This document shows, piece after piece, positions 31,413 to 41,446 of a stretch of DNA of 64,000 bases. Position 1 is the stretch's first letter, and each line of letters begins with the position of its first letter. A program made the translations under genes and the position numbers. This DNA is from Cepaea nemoralis (lineage: Eukaryota; Mollusca; Gastropoda; Stylommatophora; Helicidae): NCBI GenBank assembly GCA_014155875.1, contig JACEFZ010003502.1, forward strand, positions 1 to 64,000, given 5' to 3'. A model generated the notes under the pieces. It was not told where the DNA came from and searched no databases. It saw only the letters and a list, made by a program, of their open reading frames with translations.

Positions 31413-31918
31413 ACATTATTCGCAAATGGCTGGTCATGTGACCTAGGTTTGACTACATTATTAATGTTTGTGGAAATATTATCGTGTCCTCGGCAGCGAC
31501 GGAGTGATCGAGTGTCGGAATCGATGAATCCATTAGATGTCTTTGTTTAACGTGAATTTTATTTGCCAAATAAATTATCACTACGTAGTGTGTGTCCTTG
31601 TGGGCAAATATTGTCTGTGTGAGGTTTGAAAAAAAAAAAGAACTTGGATGATCTTCGGGAGGTTGTCGCTGGAGCTACTGAGTTTGTGCTCTGTGTAATG
31701 CTTTCGGCAGAGGGCAGAAATATGTTTTCTCGCTTGTTAAACCTTGTTGTAACCGTGTTGCTGACACACCAGACCACCAAACAAATATCTGTCTTAGTGA
31801 GGTTTGAAGAAAAAAAAACTTGCAAACACAAGACCTACAAGAAGGGAGAATAATAGTCTTCTTAAGCCAATCAAGGGCGGTAGTAAACGTCACATGACCA
31901 GCCAATTGCGAATAATGT
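31413..31918. mobile_element. Element E2 (related to E1), inverted ends
   Basis: The left acattattcgcaaatggctg + gtcatgtgac and the right gtcacatgaccagccaattg + cgaataatgt are inverted repeats of 30 bp. The inner left part (taggtttgactacattatt, atgtttgtgg) matches 60840-60910 minus. Just beyond the right edge, gctaataaagtctccc repeats the E-family terminus. It includes an S1 SINE fragment. Confidence 0.75.
31650..31713 (+). mobile_element. SINE S1 fragment
   Basis: ggttgtcgctggagctactg, then agtttgtgctctgtgtaatg and ctttcggcag match the S1 body at 14470-14515 and 35795-35855. The tRNA head is missing. Confidence 0.7.
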
Positions 31919-31979
31919 CCGTGCATTATTAGCAAATTTTGCTAATAAAGTCTCCCTTTTGGATTTCCATTCACACAGT

Positions 31980-32600
31980 TGAAACATCTCCGCAGAAATA
32001 TTTGCTTTCTACCACAAATTGAAGATGATTGGTGATGAAGCTCTCCAAATATATGTAAAACATGGATACATATTTTGAAATTCTATCTCAAAATATTCAA
32101 AGATTTACAAATACAGCTCTAGAAAATAAAATTACTTACTGTATAGCAAATAAATGTATTTCAAAGTCACGATAATTTCAACCAATTGATATGCACGGAA
32201 TATTAGACAGACATATTCTGAAAAAAACTAAGATGGCGTTTGTTATTGTCATGTGATACTTGGATGAATGATGTCGGAAGCATGCAGGGTTGTTTCATAG
32301 CCATTTGTGGGGGTCCAATGAATCCTGCACAGGTGCGGTTTCCAGTTTCAGGTCGGGTTGCGGACGAAAATGTCACCCCTACCTTTACTTACTAATAAAT
32401 GTCAATGTTTTGGTAACATTTTAATTTTAGATCGCTGGGTCGATATGCAACCCAGATCAATGAAAAATAATTTCCGCCACAGATGGATTTTGAGCACACG
32501 GCTGGCTGCCAGGTTGGCAGGCATTGGTTCTAGGAATAGATCCATCATGTTCCCTGCCAGTGTGTAGGTGTTCTCAGTATTTGTGTCTCTCACTAATGTC
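31980..32600. other. Non-coding stretch, no gene recognised
   Basis: No domain or TE terminus was recognised. The frames are short and unlike known proteins. Confidence 0.35.
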
Positions 32601-32609
32601 CCTCCGTCT

Positions 32610-32710
32610 TTGGTGTTCTGGATCAACTCTGCTGATGATATTCCTACACGACGTCTCAGGCCTTACAGTCATTTCTCTTCCCATTGATCTTTCCAATTGT
32701 CACAATAACA
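32610..32710 (-). mobile_element. RTE-like LINE 3' remnant
   Basis: cttcccattgatctttccaattgtcacaa resembles the 3' UTR-proximal RTE sequence at 54895-54925 (cttcgatcttgccagttgtcac). It is short and degraded. Confidence 0.35.
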
Positions 32711-32841
32711 GTGGTCAAGCAGTCTGCCAAAGAAAGTTAGTTTACCTCAGGAACAGAAAGAAAAGGAAAAATGATCCCAAATGCAAGGTATCTGTTGAAC
32801 GTGACATTTAGACAAAATTATAGTTTGCAAAAGTACACTGC

Positions 32842-33066
32842 CGGCTCCGTGAAGGGTTACAGACACAGTTCATAATCCCGCATACCATGTTCGAAAGACA
32901 GCTATGGGTGATTTTGCAGCAGACTGCCTTGCTTTGGCTTTTTACAAAATGGTATGGGTGGCAATCATTCAGAAGGCAATTACAAACTACTCAACGTAAA
33001 CTTGCCAAGAGATTACAACAGCAATAAATCCTGGTGTTGACTGTGACATCCTGTAAAGAATATGCT
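32842..33066 (+). mobile_element. tRNA-derived SINE S2, plus-strand copy
   Basis: The head is ctccgtgaagggttacagac with a B-box-like tgttcgaaaga. The body is acaaactactcaacgtaaac, ttgccaagagattacaaca, gtgttgactgtgacatcctg. It is the only copy in this orientation here. Confidence 0.7.
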
Positions 33067-33449
33067 ACTAACGTTTTATTGGTACAGTAGTTCAATTCGT
33101 CACTGTCATCATTATGTGTCATCTCCACATTGTAAGTCGGCTATAAGTGTCCTGCACTGCTTATCTTTGTATCTGTTATTATTATCATTGTCTTAGGTCG
33201 TGCTGATATCCTGGTAATTCCAGATTCTGTTTTTAGCATTGCCATTTGTCTGTCATGTGACGTGTATGCACGTTGTTGAATTCTCCAAGAGCATGTTAGG
33301 AAACACATGAACTAGCAATTTCTGGTAATAGGTAATAGACAACAGTATGACCAGGTAGAATACAATGTATTGTTTTAAAACAGCCTCGTCATCATGGTAA
33401 GCTTGGTCCGTTATCATTCTCTGTCTCACACTAGGTTTGGAGTGGGTCA

Positions 33450-33785
33450 GAAATATTTTCTTTTTATCTCATTATTTTCTAATTATCTTGATTGTCTGTT
33501 TGTAATTTCGCAAATAAATTTACCTTTTTTATTTTCTTGAAGAATTGTCTCATTACTTTTTGTGTTTGTTCAAGGTGGCAGTGAGCACACATATATGCAA
33601 TATGCATCTTTCTCAGGAAGCAAACTGTCACTAGATGTTTCTCAATTTATCTGCTAATTGATCGTGTTTCACTTGCATATTATAGTGTAGATTCTACATA
33701 GTATTTAACCACTTTTTCCCATGACAACTGGCAGAATTTTATTGGTGAATTTTAAAACTTGGAATAGGCAACCTTTTCTATAATG
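33450..33785 (-). mobile_element. Degenerate RTE remnant
   Basis: ttcttgaagaattgtctcatt, actagatgtttctcaatttatc and attgatcgtgtttcac parallel 3620-3745 in order. No open frame. Confidence 0.55.
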
Positions 33786-33861
33786 TCTTATTATAATCAA
33801 AATAAGGCATCTTCGAGGTACTTTGATCGTGTTTTACAAATTGGGTATTTACAAATGAGAC

Positions 33862-34261
33862 AAGATGTGGACTGCACCTGTGGCCATGCAGCCAGCAGGG
33901 TTAGGATCGACTAGTCTCTCCCAGGAGGGGTGAAAATAATAACCAGCAGACTAGACAAGTCAATCCCACCTCTGTGGTGTAGACCACGAGATCATGGGCT
34001 AACATGGCTCTGGCTCGCCAGGGGGGAACAAACTCCCTTTGATAAGATTTTTGTTCTTAACCTGCCACTGGCCTAGCAAGCCAACAGGGAATTTTCATAC
34101 TGCTCATAGAAAAACTAAGAAGTATAATTGTACTGACCCAAATGGATATAGACCTGGCAATGTTAAAGGACTACAAGATACATGAAGCCCATAAACAGGC
34201 ACTCTTCCACTGTTTATACTTCACCTCGACACCGCAAAGACAAGGAAGATGAGATGAGACT
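33862..34261. mobile_element. Unclassified 400-bp insertion, 8-bp TSD
   Basis: aatgagac flanks it at 33854-33861 and 34262-34269. The surrounding repeat is continuous in the copy at 30850-30960. The insert starts aagatgtggactgcacc and ends gaagatgagatgagact. No ORF was found. The gatgagat-like end could be a retroposon tail. Confidence 0.65.
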
Positions 34262-34671
34262 AATGAGACCACCATAGCTGTACTGAAACAGAATCCAGTG
34301 GTCCATTAATGAAGCCTGTATGTCACTTCTAAGCAAAGATATTCATTTTTTATTATTATGGGCTTGTACTCCACTGGGAGTCTTAAAGGCTTAATCAGAA
34401 ACAATAGTAATTAACCTTACTCTCAACATCTTTGGCTGTGCATTGGTCAGCATGGTTGACTGTGTTCCTGTTTGAATTGCTAATGGGGCAGAGATTTTTA
34501 AGAATTTTCATGAGATTCTAGGTGACCCAGCCTAAATTAGTACGAGGAAATATTACGAGTACTATAAATAGTACTGACCACATTGATTGGTTTATACAAA
34601 TATAGGATTGGCACATATATCGTACACTTCAAGATGTTAAAAAGTGTCGTTTACTTTGCTCTACTTACATA

Positions 34672-34770
34672 TACCCGGTGAGGCAGTGGCTAGCACATAT
34701 GTCTGGTGGTCCAGTGGTCATATGTTCAAATCCCTTCAAAGGCAGGCATATTTTTCAGAGACATGCTCCC
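34672..34770 (+). mobile_element. tRNA-derived SINE S4 (head)
   Basis: The A-box tgaggcagtggctagc and the B-box tgttcaaatcc lie in tRNA-like spacing, followed by gcaggcatatttttcagaga. The 3' boundary is unclear. Confidence 0.5.
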
Positions 34771-35164
34771 AGATCGACCTATAGTGTTTTTTTTTTTTGG
34801 GTTGCCTCAATATAAAATTCAATATCTCAGTAACCAACTGAGGGAAAATGATGAGATTTAGCATATAACCTTATCATTATGTCCACCCAACAAAAAAAAT
34901 TTTGTTCTGGAGATTGTACAGCAGATTTCAATGTTTGTATATATGCCATATATATTTTATAGCCCCCGCATTCATTCCATCATTTTAAGAGTATTACCGT
35001 TTCAGCAAGACACACCCCCGCTGTTATTTGAATTTTGTCTGCGCGGTTTTCACTTTTGGCAGACTGAGGGGATTTATATGGGGTAGTTCAGAGGTGTCGT
35101 CAAACTGTGGGTTCTTTCATGAAACGTGATTATATAAATAAACTAGCTGGCTCGGCCCGGCTCC

Positions 35165-35312
35165 TGGCGGGGATCTATCTATCTATCTATCTAATATACC
35201 TACCTACCTGCCTGCCGACCGACCCAGCCAGCCATCCACCCACCCACCTACCTTTCTGCCTACCTACCTACCTACCTTTCTGTCTATCTGTCTGTCTGTC
35301 TGTCCGTGCTAT
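35165..35312 (+). repeat. Tetranucleotide microsatellite (TATC/TACC/TGTC)
   Basis: Runs of tatc, tacc, ccac and tgtc follow one another. The Thr/Pro/Leu-rich frame over it is an artefact. Confidence 0.9.
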
Positions 35313-35683
35313 TAAATATTGATAAAAGTTACTGGAAAAAACGTCAGGACCATGTGTTGAAAGAGGAAGAGGACTATTGGAGAAAGGATGGATTGAATTT
35401 TATGCAACCGAGAGCAATCATCAACCTACTGGAATCGTCCGACACAGATTAAGGTCTGAGCAGATCGCAGACCTTAATCTACGTACACACTTACTGGGAT
35501 ATTTTGCTCCAACTATTCAGACGAATTGCAGGCCCTAAACATTACAGCATCAGCTGAAGAAACAAGAAGGAAATGAAAAATAAGGTAAGAAATATATTCC
35601 TTCTACTTTCCTGTTAATTTACAAATTATTTACCCCGTGCCTCTGTAAATTCTCTGTCTTTACTAATATTACACATTGCACCC

Positions 35684-35922
35684 CTCTCGGGAATCTCCGT
35701 GGTGAAGTGGTCAAGCCGTCTGACTCGGGCATCGAAGGTTGTATGTTCGATTCCGGGCCGCGTCCTTCATTTCACGATGCATTTTTTCGGAGACTCCCGA
35801 GGGTCGTCGCTGGAGCTACGGAGTTCGTGCTTTGTGCGACGCTTTCCGCGCTGCGGAAAGAAACTGAACCATATGGGATAAAAACCCGGTGCAATGCAGC
35901 CGACCCTGTACGCTACTTCTTT
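35684..35922 (+). mobile_element. tRNA-derived SINE S1, full copy, 10-bp TSD
   Basis: cattgcaccc flanks it at 35674-35683 and 35923-35932. The A-box tggtgaagtgg and the B-box tgttcgattcc lie in tRNA spacing. The body then reads cggagactcccgagggtcg, gctggagctacggag and gctttccgcgctgcgg. The 3' end is cgctacttctt. It defines the 239-bp family copy also found in gene A. Confidence 0.9.
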
Positions 35923-35932
35923 CATTGCACCC

Positions 35933-36490
35933 ACTCCCATACGAATCCGGATACGCCTTTGTGTGTCATCAGAATTTGCAGGTCTCCCATTACCGTAAAA
36001 ATAAATTTGTTAGCGAGAAATCACTAGTTGTTCAGCAAAACATCAAAGGAATGTTGCCGCTTTCAATGATTTAAGTTGTTTTTGGACCTATCAAAGGCAT
36101 ATTCCTTGGGTGGGGGTAAATATAAGACGGCTGGAAAAATTTCATAACGATGCAACAGACAGTTTTCAGAATAATTGATCGTGAATGAAGGCAAACAAAT
36201 GTGGACATACTATAGTTTCAATGAGTTTCAGGATTTTCTGGTATGGAAAAGTGGCTGGCGTGATATTGATCATGCCACCCATTAATGCCAATCAGTCTAA
36301 AAACATGGGGGATAGCACCATTTACAAACTAATCATGCCATGAAAATGGTTCTTCATTTCCTGTTATGTATGTCTTACTGTGCCTGACAAAATGCTGCCT
36401 TGATTCTTGTTTTCTGTCCTTTAAATCTTTCTGTCCACAAATCTTTTCTTCTCTGGGTGTGACCAAAAATGAATCATAAATATAATTTGA
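35933..36490. other. Non-coding stretch, no gene recognised
   Basis: No domain was recognised. A possible RTE scrap (ttctgtccacaaatctttt) is at 36430. Confidence 0.35.
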
Positions 36491-36580
36491 TCAGGTGCAT
36501 ACTGCAGAGCTATATATCATATGAAGTGAATAATACTTAGCATATTTATGTGAAATATGCCAGGCAATAAATTGTGCAAC
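36491..36580. mobile_element. MITE family M, deletion derivative
   Basis: It has tcaggtgcatactgcag from the inner left terminus and gaaatatgccaggcaataaa + ttgtgcaac as the right terminus, with most of the centre missing. Confidence 0.6.
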
Positions 36581-38149
36581 ATATGTCTGTATGTTTATTG
36601 ACTGTTCACGATAACTTCCAAAATTTTAATGTTCTGTGAACAGAATTGCACATTATAATACTTGTTTATTTGATTGTTTACCAATGTCGGATAAATAGTT
36701 GATGGCTCAACCCCAAAGAGATCAAGGATCCAGAATTCCTCTTTCTCATCCTGCCCGTTAAAATTAATTTAGCTGTTACTGGCTCAATGTTTTGAGACCA
36801 TTAAATAGAGTTTTGGAGAACCAAGGAATACCTCAAGGAAAAAAATGAAATTTTTGCTGAGTATCCCAAATGTCCTTAGGGATGGTTCCTTGCCTCTCCT
36901 CTACCAACTAAATAATTAATCTAGGATAATTACTTACAACAATTTTACTATGACAAGAGAACTCTCAAAGGAGAAAATAACCCGTAATTTTCATCATTTA
37001 TTATATCTATATAAATGAAGTTGTTGCATATACATGTAATAACATACAACAATCAATGCAGTACAATTACCAGATTATTTACATATTCATCTCTAACTAA
37101 TTATCTATTTCCTGGCTGTGCCACTGTATCGTGCATGGTCCTCAGAGTTGCATCTGTTCTTAATTATAAATATTGGGCCTCTTCTGCTGGCCTAATCTGT
37201 GGAAAGAAACTGGGTACACCCTGGTTGGTTTCCCATTCAGTCAGGGTAGAATATTCTGGAGAGTTCTTTTATTTTTTTCCCCAGTTTTATTTAATCTTTT
37301 GGCTCACTGTGTTTCTTCCACACCATATCTAGGAAAAAGGATATTTAATACCTGTCCTGGAAAGGTGGTGAAAATCTAAAAATATCAGCAATATGAACAT
37401 CAGAACTGAAATGTTCTATATTTTTCTCAAGAACATCACAAAGGAAATACCTAAAAGAATTGTGATCCTAGGAAAATAAACAGTGGAAGGTAACGAGTCT
37501 TGGTGCTCTCAAATAGTTATCCACAACATAACTGGTTGCTTGCTCTCCATTCCATCTTCCATTATATGGTGTTCAAGGTTTTAGACTAGTAGATGTGCAG
37601 TTTCATCTTCACCTATGCCTGTCCTCAGGTCTACCGGTTAAGTAATACCTTGATTGATTTGGAATCGACAACTATGTATCCCATTCTGTACCTAGTTAAT
37701 TCTCTTCTTCATCTTTTTCTATTCAAGAAAAAGGGTCTCACACATTGAGGGCTTTTAAAAATCAGTTCCCATTTCAATGAGTATTTGCTTATACACAATA
37801 TAAGCACATTATGGTATCATTCTTAGCATTCTCATTCTATAGCATTCAGGTGTATTCTTCATTAAATGCTTCAAGTGAGAAGTTTTCTTCTATTTTCATG
37901 GATGTAATATTTATTATCATCAACATCATCATGGTTTCCTTATATCATTGTAATTACAATTATTATCATGCTCATTATCATTGTCTCAGCATCAACTCTT
38001 CCATTCAGTTTCCATTGCTTGAGTGGTTGTCAAATGATGCTAAAATATAGAAAAGCTCAAAGTTATTGATAATTTCATTGTTGGTATTATCTGTTGTGAG
38101 CTTACTACATGTTGTGTATTTCTATTATCATTACTAATATTGTTATTGT
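36581..38149. other. Non-coding stretch, no gene recognised
   Basis: AT-rich with ATC/ATT microsatellite patches near 37910-37990. Frames up to 105 codons show no recognised domain. Confidence 0.4.
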
Positions 38150-38650
38150 GTCAGGTCTTAGTCAGATATGACTGAGCTACCGTATAACAGTAGATGGTAC
38201 TAGCTGCTTTCTGTTAGCACCGAATGTTGGGCGGTGCTTACCAAACCCAACACCCCACATTGTGCCAACGGCTTCGGGCGGAAGAGCGCAATTGGGAGGG
38301 TACACGCCTTACCCTGGTGCGAGGAAATGCAACCTAAAGACAAAGTGTCATGGCAGGGCAGACCAGGCCCTAAGCCTTGGTTGGCAGCTGGTCTAGGATC
38401 GAAGCTCCGACAGGTGGATAATTATAGCATTGTTTTGCTGATCCGGCAGCTTCTGCAGCTTGTCTTGTTCCAGATGTAGAGGTTTTACCTTTCCTCTGGA
38501 GTGAACTAGGCAGGCCGAGAGAGAGAGAGAGAGATCATGCTGCATGGGCAACACATTATCTCTATATTTTAGCCCAGGCTTTGTGCTATGGAGAGGCAAT
38601 AACTCCATCCCTTACAAACTATCATCTTTCAAGATGGCAAGGTGCCAATG
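38150..38650 (+). repeat. Repeat A, plus-strand long copy
   Basis: It parallels 24185-24690 in reverse complement over its length (gtcaggtctta, tttctgttagcaccgaat, gaaatgcaacctaaagaca, gctggtctaggatcgaagct, tcatgctgcatgggcaac). It is followed by ATC/ATT repeats to 38790. Confidence 0.75.
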
Positions 38651-38799
38651 AAATGATCATTGTCATTACTATCATTATCATAATCATTACAGTCATCATC
38701 ATTACATTATTATCATTACCATCATGCTCATTATAATCATTACATCAATCTATCATTATCAACATCATCATCATCCTTGTAGTACATTATTATCATAAC

Positions 38800-40050
38800 A
38801 CTAGACCATATGTGTTAACAGGAGTGACATGAACTACAAAGTAAGATTTTGCTTAAATTACAAACACAGATGCTGGTAGTATGCATAATGTATGATATTG
38901 GTTGGGTCGTGCTTAGTGCACAAAACTAGATGATAGTAACATGAATGATATTTTAGACAGTGTTGTTATGCGCCGGAGTGTACTAAATTATTATTTAGTT
39001 TATGGGTTACGCCAAACGAGTTCTCTGGTGATAGTCTTGGCATTACACATCAAAGTTGCCGGCTATCCTGAGATTGACTGTTGGCCTATATTCCCTCTCT
39101 CTCAGCCTGTAACTCCACTCACTCACTCAAACTCCTCATGCATCAGTCAACATATCCATCTTTGCATGTGGGGTCAATTCACTCATCTCAGACATCATTC
39201 ATATGTATGGATGATCATTTCACTCAGTCTATAGACACATTCATATTGGTATGGGTGATCATATAGGAATTATTCATCACACATCCTTCATACTGGCATG
39301 TAAGGTGGGTAATTATACTTATGTGATTTCCCAATGATAACTTAAAATGTTTACCATCATTGATATCACGATGAAATATCTCCTTTCACTATCACTCATC
39401 ATACACATCATATCTGTAGGAATGACAATCACGCCTATGTAGGTGCTTTACACAGAATACATTCACAGATTCAACAAGAATGACATTACAAGGAAATCTC
39501 ATATGACACAAGCATGCTCTTCAATGACCTAGACATGTGATCATAGGCACACTTATGAAATTCACCCAGGATTTAGCAACATGAAATCCATGAGTCACAT
39601 CATGCTCTCATCAAATACATACAATGTATGTGATATACTCTAATTCACATTCAGGCATTATGAATTATAATAATTCTTGCATGGCGGTTGATTACGCACT
39701 ATTATGTGGCACAAATATTATTATTCCCCATGGTTGCCAACATTGACATACCTTTGCCTCACCAATTGGGTGCTTTAACTCAACACACAAAATTATGATC
39801 CCTGTAGAATTTATTTGGTTCTTATGTGTTCATGAATTACAAGAAAACTATCTGTTTGTCCATGTGCTCATGTCAAAAAGTAAATCTACTGACTAAGTTG
39901 CTCAATCTACTAGACTATACACATTACACTAATTTCTCTATCAGTAATGGCACGTTTAAATGAGTTTCCTCTGACCAGTGTGGGTACATGCACCATATGT
40001 ACTTACCACTGTACTAAGAATTCTGAGTTTCCTTATTTCCTCTTTTTCTT
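38800..40050. other. Non-coding stretch, no gene recognised
   Basis: CATCA/CACTCA-rich sequence around 39100-39500. No domain, RNA gene or TE terminus was recognised. Confidence 0.4.
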
Positions 40051-40064
40051 AAGTTACTCTAATT

Positions 40065-40435
40065 CATTGTAGATTGAATTGCATGCTTAGGAAATAAAAT
40101 GTATAACATGTGTCTAATGTTTTATACATTAACTAAGTTGTTTAGCTGGGAGAAAATAAAACACTGTAGTGTTCTCCTAATGTACAGTTTATCTTATGAC
40201 TATGATAACTGAGTATAATATTATTTAGTTTCTACTAGATTAAATTCTTAAGAACTCACCATTCTAAATCATTGTAGATTAAGTTGCTTAAGGAATAAAT
40301 GTACAACTTGGACTAATGCTTATACATTACATCAGAAAATAAAATTCACTATGGTTATTCTTAATGAATAGTTTATCTATAAACTATAACAATTAAATAT
40401 ATTATAATTAACTTCTTAAGGACTCACCACACGTG
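40065..40435 (+). repeat. Two diverged ~190-bp tandem copies
   Basis: ttgtagattgaattgc...aaataaaatgtataac...aagaactcacc is followed by ttgtagattaagttgc...gaataaatgtacaac...aggactcacc. Confidence 0.65.
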
Positions 40436-40995
40436 TTCAACAAGTCGACTTAGCAACTCTCCTTCTGGGAAAAAGACTCACACTAATCTAAGATTTAAAA
40501 TGAATTAAATATGGTGTTTACCTTATTTATCAGAATGACTTCCACATACTTCGGCGACTGGTTTCAGAGTCTGATTGTGATGTCTTTGTTGGCTGAGGCT
40601 TTCCTCCTCCTAGTAATCAAACTGTTTTATTTTACTATTTGTTTGGGAGGGTGCACTCACTCCAGCATCTGCATCTGATCTTCCTGCCTCGTGTGTGTGT
40701 GGGTTGGTGAAAAACAAACCGTTTCATTGTCGACATGTTGTATTTATTTGGTTAGTCGTGTTCCGGTGGTGACATCACAATGGGTCAATGAAAAAGTAGG
40801 ATCTATCGCAGTGAGGAACAAATTATCCTCTGCGGTGTCAACTTACACTTGTGAAAAATTATATCACAACCATCTGGTCCAAATCTACTATATTTTTGTT
40901 TGGCACTGAATCAGTGAAAAGTCCCTTGTGTTTCAATCATATTGCACGCTTCAGTTTGTTCACTGGCATGTCACTGTATCGCGCACTAGTCACAG

Positions 40996-40996
40996 C

Positions 40997-41025
<29 letters not shown>
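40996..41025 (+). repeat. Poly-C run (30 C)
   Basis: A homopolymer upstream of gene B. Long runs like this are prone to sequencing-length error. Confidence 0.95.
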
Positions 41026-41028
<3 letters not shown>

Positions 41029-41330
41029 TCTTTCCTGGAAATTCTTCAATACAGCTCATTTGACATGGTCATCCTGACTTTCCGAGTGGATTCCAGCATC
41101 TTGAATTTAACCTTTTGTCTTCCATTTGGAAATCTGTTACCCATGTATAAACTCTTCCTCCAGACTCAAACAGCTGTCTCCATAAATTCCTGTTAATTAA
41201 TTATTTTCACTTATACATTGTGTGTTTATTTATAAAGGTCTTTTAGTAAATAATGATTTTATAGGGTTTTTAGAATTGTTCCATCGTTCTTGCACTTTGG
41301 TTAACAAATTTCATTTACTCTTCATCACAC

Positions 41331-41332
41331 AG
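41331..41332 (+). promoter_or_regulatory. Candidate splice acceptor of gene B
   Basis: tcatttactcttcatcacacag precedes atttcaagatcacagaaa, matching the gene-A exon start at 13718. The frame downstream differs from gene A: the gene-A Met codon is AAG here. Confidence 0.55.
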
Positions 41333-41446
41333 ATTTCAAGATCACAGAAATCAAGAACAATTGAAATAAACACCACCAACTTGTCACAGGCTTTGGGATC
41401 AAATATTGTTTTAAAACAACTTGAAAATTCACAAAACTTTGCGATA

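Noticed and set aside
31559..31935. Overlapping ORFs of 75-90 codons on both strands
   Set aside because: They overlap a SINE S1 fragment and element E2. No domain, and frames are not conserved with other S1 copies.
36990..37380. Overlapping 105- and 68-codon ORFs as a gene
   Set aside because: Hydrophobic, low-complexity translations with no domain and no neighbouring exon signals.
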